This document shows positions 60,918 through 64,000 of a stretch of DNA of 64,000 nt, one piece after another. The translations under genes were made by a program, and so were the position numbers. The stretch covers positions 1-64,000 of the forward strand of contig NZ_JAIQXV010000005.1 of the NCBI RefSeq assembly GCF_020166415.1, given 5' to 3'. Source of the stretch: Deinococcus multiflagellatus. Lineage in GTDB: Bacteria; Deinococcota; Deinococci; Deinococcales; Deinococcaceae. Under the pieces are notes generated by a model, which made no database searches, was not told the origin of the DNA, and saw nothing but the letters and a program-made list of their open reading frames with translations. Numbering within the stretch: the first letter of the stretch is position 1; every line of letters begins with the position of its first letter.

Positions 60918-61520
60918 CTACAGCCAGCCCTTCTCGCGTGCGGTGCGGGCCGCGTCCACGCGGTTCTCGGCGCCCAGCTTGCCAATGGCTTCAGACAGGT
61001 AGTTGCGCACTGTGCCTTCCGAGAGGCCCAGCGCGGCGGCGATGGCGGCGGTGCTGGCGCCTTCCTCGGCCGCGCGCAGCACCTGGCGTTCGCGCTCGGT
61101 CAGGGGGTCGCGCTCGCCCCAGGCTTCGGCGGCCAGCCCCGGGTCCACCGCCCGCCCCCCGGCATGGACCCGGCGAATGGCGTCGGCCAGGTCGCTGGCA
61201 GGGGCGTCTTTGAGCAGGTAGCCGCGCGCCCCCACCTCCAGCGCCCGGCGCAGGTAGCCGCCGCGCCCGAAGGTGGTCACGATGACCACCCGCGTCTGCG
61301 GGGCCTGCTGCGCCACCCGCGCCGCAAGGTCCAGCCCACTCAGGCGCGGCATCTCGATGTCCGTAACCAGCACGTCGGGGCCCAGGTTCTGCACCAGCGC
61401 CCACGCGGCCTCGCCATCGGGGGCCGCCCCCACCACCTCCAGGTCCTCTTCCAGCGACAGCAGCGCCGACAGGGCCCCGCGCACCAGGGCCTGGTCTTCG
61501 GCGAGGAGAACGCGAATCAT
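60918..61520 (-). CDS. NarL/DesR-type response regulator
   Basis: 200 residues. Receiver domain with AEDQ acidic pocket, phospho-acceptor Asp in VLVTDIEMPRLSGLDL, Thr in VTTFGRGGYL and Lys in YLLKDAP. C-terminal LuxR-type HTH (DPLTERERQVLRAAEEGASTAAIAAALGLSEGTVRNYLSEAIGKLG). Partner of the kinase encoded 97 bp upstream; probably controls the adjacent ABC exporter. Confidence 0.93.
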   Translation of the reverse strand: MIRVLLAEDQALVRGALSALLSLEEDLEVVGAAPDGEAAWALVQNLGPDVLVTDIEMPRLSGLDLAARVAQQAPQTRVVIVTTFGRGGYLRRALEVGARGYLLKDAPASDLADAIRRVHAGGRAVDPGLAAEAWGERDPLTERERQVLRAAEEGASTAAIAAALGLSEGTVRNYLSEAIGKLGAENRVDAARTAREKGWL

Positions 61521-61617
61521 GGGGCGCCTGCGGCGCGGTGATGGTTGAAGGGTAATGGTGGATGGAGGAGAGACGGGTGGTGATCCATCAACCATCTCCC
61601 ATCACCTCTCAACCTCC

Positions 61618-62730
61618 TCACGCCGTCACCAATCCCCGGCCCGCCTCCGGCCCCCCCACGGGCCCAGGCAGGGTGGCCGTCAGCGTGGTGCCGGCCCGGC
61701 CGTCGCGGTGGAGGTGGCCGCCAATGGCGCGCAGGCGTTCGCGCATGCCGGTCAGGCCGCTGCCTTCGGGGCCAGCGCCGCCCACGCCGTCGTCGTGGAT
61801 GGTCAGGCGCCAGCCGCTACCTGCCGGGTCCAGGCTGACCTGCACGGTGCGGGCGCGGGCGTGGCGCACCACGTTGGTGACGGCCTCGCGCAGCAGCAGG
61901 GCCGCCGTGTGTTCGGTCTCGGGGGGCAGGGGCGGCAGGGCGCCCAGCACCTGTAGCCCCACCCCCGCCGCGTCCAGCGCCACCTTGGCGCGGGCCAGTT
62001 CGGCGCCCAGGCCGCTGCCCTGGTAGCCGCGCACGGCGGCGCGGACCTCGTGCAGGGCTTCTCTGGAAATGCGCTCCACCTCGCGCATCTCGGCCCCGGC
62101 GCGTTCGGGGTCGCGGGTGGCCAGTTTGCCCGCCAGTTCGCTTTTCAGCACGATCACGCTCAGGGTATGGCCCAGCAGGTCGTGCAGGTCGCGGGCAATG
62201 CGCTCGCGTTCGGCCTCGGCGGCCAGGCGTTCCTGCTCGGCGTGGGCCTGGGCCAGGCGCACGTCCGCCACCCGGCGCCGGTAAGAGGCGTGGTTGCCGT
62301 AGGCCGCCACCAGGGTGAACAGGGCGTTGGGACCCAGCCAGGCCAGGTCGTCCACGTGGTAGGTGCTGTTCCACAGCGGCGCGGCCATGATCAGCACGTT
62401 CAGAAAGCTCAGCGACACGGTCAGGGCGGCGCGGTTCTGGTAGCCAATCAGGCTGCCGCCGTAAATCAGAAAGGCGCTGGCGGTGCCGCCAATGCGGGGC
62501 CACAGCAGGGCGTAGGCCAGCAGGCACACCCCCCAACCCACCACCGGCCAGCGCGCACTGGGCCGGCCCCAGAACACCCGCAGAAACACCGCCGTGAAGC
62601 CCAGCACCAGCCCCCAGAACAGCAGGCCGTCGCCCAGGGGCCGGGGGTGCTCCAAGAACCCCGTGACCGGGTAGCCCAGAAACAGCAGCCACACCAGTGG
62701 GAAGAACTTCCAGGCCGTCGTGTGCGCCAT
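61618..62730 (-). CDS. DesK-type sensor histidine kinase
   Basis: 370 residues. Five to six N-terminal membrane segments (~8-150) are followed by a dimerisation helix with the phospho-His in ERERIARDLHDLLGHTL and an HATPase domain (LLLREAVTNVVRHA, LTIHDDGVGG, GSGLTGMRERL). HPK7-class kinases like this sense membrane state. TACGCT (62736-62741, minus) lies 5 nt before the ATG. The 97-bp gap before the response regulator holds repeated GGTGATGG-type units and imperfect inverted copies. Confidence 0.92.
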   Translation of the reverse strand: MAHTTAWKFFPLVWLLFLGYPVTGFLEHPRPLGDGLLFWGLVLGFTAVFLRVFWGRPSARWPVVGWGVCLLAYALLWPRIGGTASAFLIYGGSLIGYQNRAALTVSLSFLNVLIMAAPLWNSTYHVDDLAWLGPNALFTLVAAYGNHASYRRRVADVRLAQAHAEQERLAAEAERERIARDLHDLLGHTLSVIVLKSELAGKLATRDPERAGAEMREVERISREALHEVRAAVRGYQGSGLGAELARAKVALDAAGVGLQVLGALPPLPPETEHTAALLLREAVTNVVRHARARTVQVSLDPAGSGWRLTIHDDGVGGAGPEGSGLTGMRERLRAIGGHLHRDGRAGTTLTATLPGPVGGPEAGRGLVTA

Positions 62731-62795
62731 GCCCCAGCGTACTGCCAGGGACCGGGCTTGTAGGCCCAGTCCCTGGTTTGCCCCGCCGCCCGCGC

Positions 62796-63605
62796 TCATC
62801 CCTCGCGGGCTTCGTCGCGGCGCATGGCCCAGGCGGCGATGAGCCCGAAGACAGCGGCAAACGCGGCCAGCGTCAGCCAGTGCCCGCTCTCGCCCGCCGT
62901 CTGCCCCGCCACCGTGCCGCGCGCGATGGCCCCCAGGTGAGACGCGGGCAGGTACGGCGCCACCTTCTGAATAAAGGCGGGCATCTGGTCCAGGGGGGTA
63001 AACAACCCCGAGGCAAAGGACATCAGCACACTGACGATGTTCGCGGTGATCTGCGCGCCCGCCGGGGCCACCAGAAAGCCGATGCACAGGCCCAGGGCGA
63101 TCAGCGGCACCATGCCCAGCAGCAGCTTGCCCAGCAGCGCCAGGGCCGTGAGAGCGGGAATGGTCACGCCGCCCGCCACATGCGCGAAGGTGTACAGGAC
63201 GGTCAGGCTCAGGGCACTGAACAGCAGCGCGGCCAGCAGCTTGCCCGCAAAGTACAGCGCCGTGGGCATGGGCGAGGCGCGCAGCAGCCGCAGCCAGCCG
63301 CCCGTGCGTTCCAGCGCCACCGCCGACCCGAACGAGAACATGGCCAGCGACAGCAGCGAGTAAGCCCCGAAATTCACCAGGATCAGCGGGCCCACCTTCA
63401 GGCCCTGGCTGGTGGTCTCGTTCACGGCGCTCAGGCCGAACAGGGCGAAGAACATCACCGGAAAGCCGATGGTGCCCACCGCGAACATGGGGTTGCGCAG
63501 CATGCGGCGCAGTTCGGCCAGGGTCAGGGCGCCCAGGGCGGGCAGGGTGGCGGCGCGGCGGGTCTGGGCAGCGGGCGCGGGCAGGGTGACAGGGGCAACG
63601 GTCAT
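62796..63605 (-). CDS. ABC-2 type exporter permease
   Basis: 269 residues with six membrane segments (PMFAVGTIGFPVMFFALFGL, ILVNFGAYSLLSLAMFSFGSAVALERTGGWLRLLRASPMP, ...LAAFAAVFGLIAAWAM). The ERTGGWLRLLRASPMP segment after helix two is typical of ABC-2 permeases for lipids or antibiotics. It overlaps the ATPase gene by 4 bp and is likely regulated by the adjacent two-component system. Confidence 0.9.
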   Translation of the reverse strand: MTVAPVTLPAPAAQTRRAATLPALGALTLAELRRMLRNPMFAVGTIGFPVMFFALFGLSAVNETTSQGLKVGPLILVNFGAYSLLSLAMFSFGSAVALERTGGWLRLLRASPMPTALYFAGKLLAALLFSALSLTVLYTFAHVAGGVTIPALTALALLGKLLLGMVPLIALGLCIGFLVAPAGAQITANIVSVLMSFASGLFTPLDQMPAFIQKVAPYLPASHLGAIARGTVAGQTAGESGHWLTLAAFAAVFGLIAAWAMRRDEAREG

Positions 63606-64000
63606 GCGATCACGTCCTTGGCCCCGGCAGGGGCGGTCAGGCTCAGGAAAGCGTCTTCCAGGCTGGCGCGGCTGACTTCCAGGGCCGAAAACGGGGTGCC
63701 GCGCTCCACCAGGGCGCGCAGCAGGGCTTCCGGGGTGCGGGTGCGCAGCGCCGCGTGGCCCCGGGCGTCCACCTCGGCGGCGTCCACGCCGGGCAGGGCG
63801 CGCAGTTCGGCCAGCACCAGATCGCTGACAAAGCTCACCCGCGCGCCACCCACCTGCGCGCGCAGGGCCTCGGGGGTGCCGTCGGCCAGAATGCGCCCGG
63901 CGGTCATCACCACCACGCGGTCGGCGCTGCGCTCGGCTTCTTCCAGGTAGTGCGTGGTGAGCAGGATGGTGCGCCCGGCGGCCTTCAGTTCGGTCACGGC
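63602..64000 (-). CDS. ABC exporter ATP-binding protein (partial)
   Basis: The 3' 133 codons only; the gene continues beyond the window. The H-loop (ILLTTHYLEEAERSADRVVVMTAGRILADGTPEAL) and the C-terminal domain of drug/lipid-exporter ATPases (SALEVSRASLEDAFLSLT) are seen; Walker A, signature and Walker B lie outside. Partner of the permease at 62796. Confidence 0.9.
   Translation of the reverse strand, partial: AVTELKAAGRTILLTTHYLEEAERSADRVVVMTAGRILADGTPEALRAQVGGARVSFVSDLVLAELRALPGVDAAEVDARGHAALRTRTPEALLRALVERGTPFSALEVSRASLEDAFLSLTAPAGAKDVIA

Overview
The window is GC-rich, densely coded bacterial DNA that fits the genus Deinococcus. The pointers are a PriA homologue with eroded helicase motifs (a known Deinococcus trait), many TANNNT -10 boxes 5-9 nt before the start codon (leaderless genes), a CsaB pyruvyl transferase, an MntR-type regulator, and dispersed small non-coding repeats. 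No rRNA, tRNA, CRISPR array or intact insertion sequence was seen.

Layout. 0.1-5 kb: CarD-type regulator, then a four-gene osmoprotectant ABC importer and a small AsnC-like sensor. 5-13 kb: a fused AhbA-AhbB-type siroheme decarboxylase homologue, an E2-like protein without its catalytic His, a leucine-dehydrogenase-like protein without its catalytic Lys followed by uridine kinase, and a DUF5693-csaB cell-wall pair. 13-24.8 kb: thioesterase, DUF2231 membrane protein, COG0523 GTPase, two tandem paralogous membrane proteins, the biotin operon bioBDAF with a palindromic operator at its start, an ABC exporter, and a lower-GC DUF4157 putative toxin with its candidate immunity gene. 24.8-33.6 kb: transketolase, a GNAT protein, a convergent intergenic region with three copies of a promoter-plus-terminator module, a DUF1800/DUF1501/cytochrome-like group, and a sigma/anti-sigma/RseB-like operon. 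33.7-43 kb: polysaccharide deacetylase overlapping a G8-domain beta-helix protein, mntR-cobS-cobC-cobT, and a secreted trypsin-like protease with three C-terminal repeats. 43-53 kb: phosphotransferase, divergent SDR/HxlR pair, trpF, a six-box DnaA-box cluster between convergent genes, and a probable RNA-repair operon (RNA ligase, PARG-like protein, HD-Pnk, nucleotidyltransferase, Eri1-like exonuclease) preceded by a second nucleotidyltransferase. 53-64 kb: priA, a DUF4384 gene flanked by 100-bp inverted repeats, a divergent P450/regulator pair sharing a palindrome, an N-carbamoylputrescine amidase-like protein, and a NarL/DesK two-component system upstream of an ABC-2 exporter whose ATPase runs off the window.

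How the genes work together. Tight operons, often with 4-bp start/stop overlaps, are the osmoprotectant importer, bioBDAF, the sigma operon, the cobalamin loop-assembly genes, the RNA-repair set and the two-component/exporter set. The items most worth study are the promoter-terminator modules, the RNA-repair operon, the DnaA-box cluster, the DUF4157 toxin-immunity pair and the G8/deacetylase pair.
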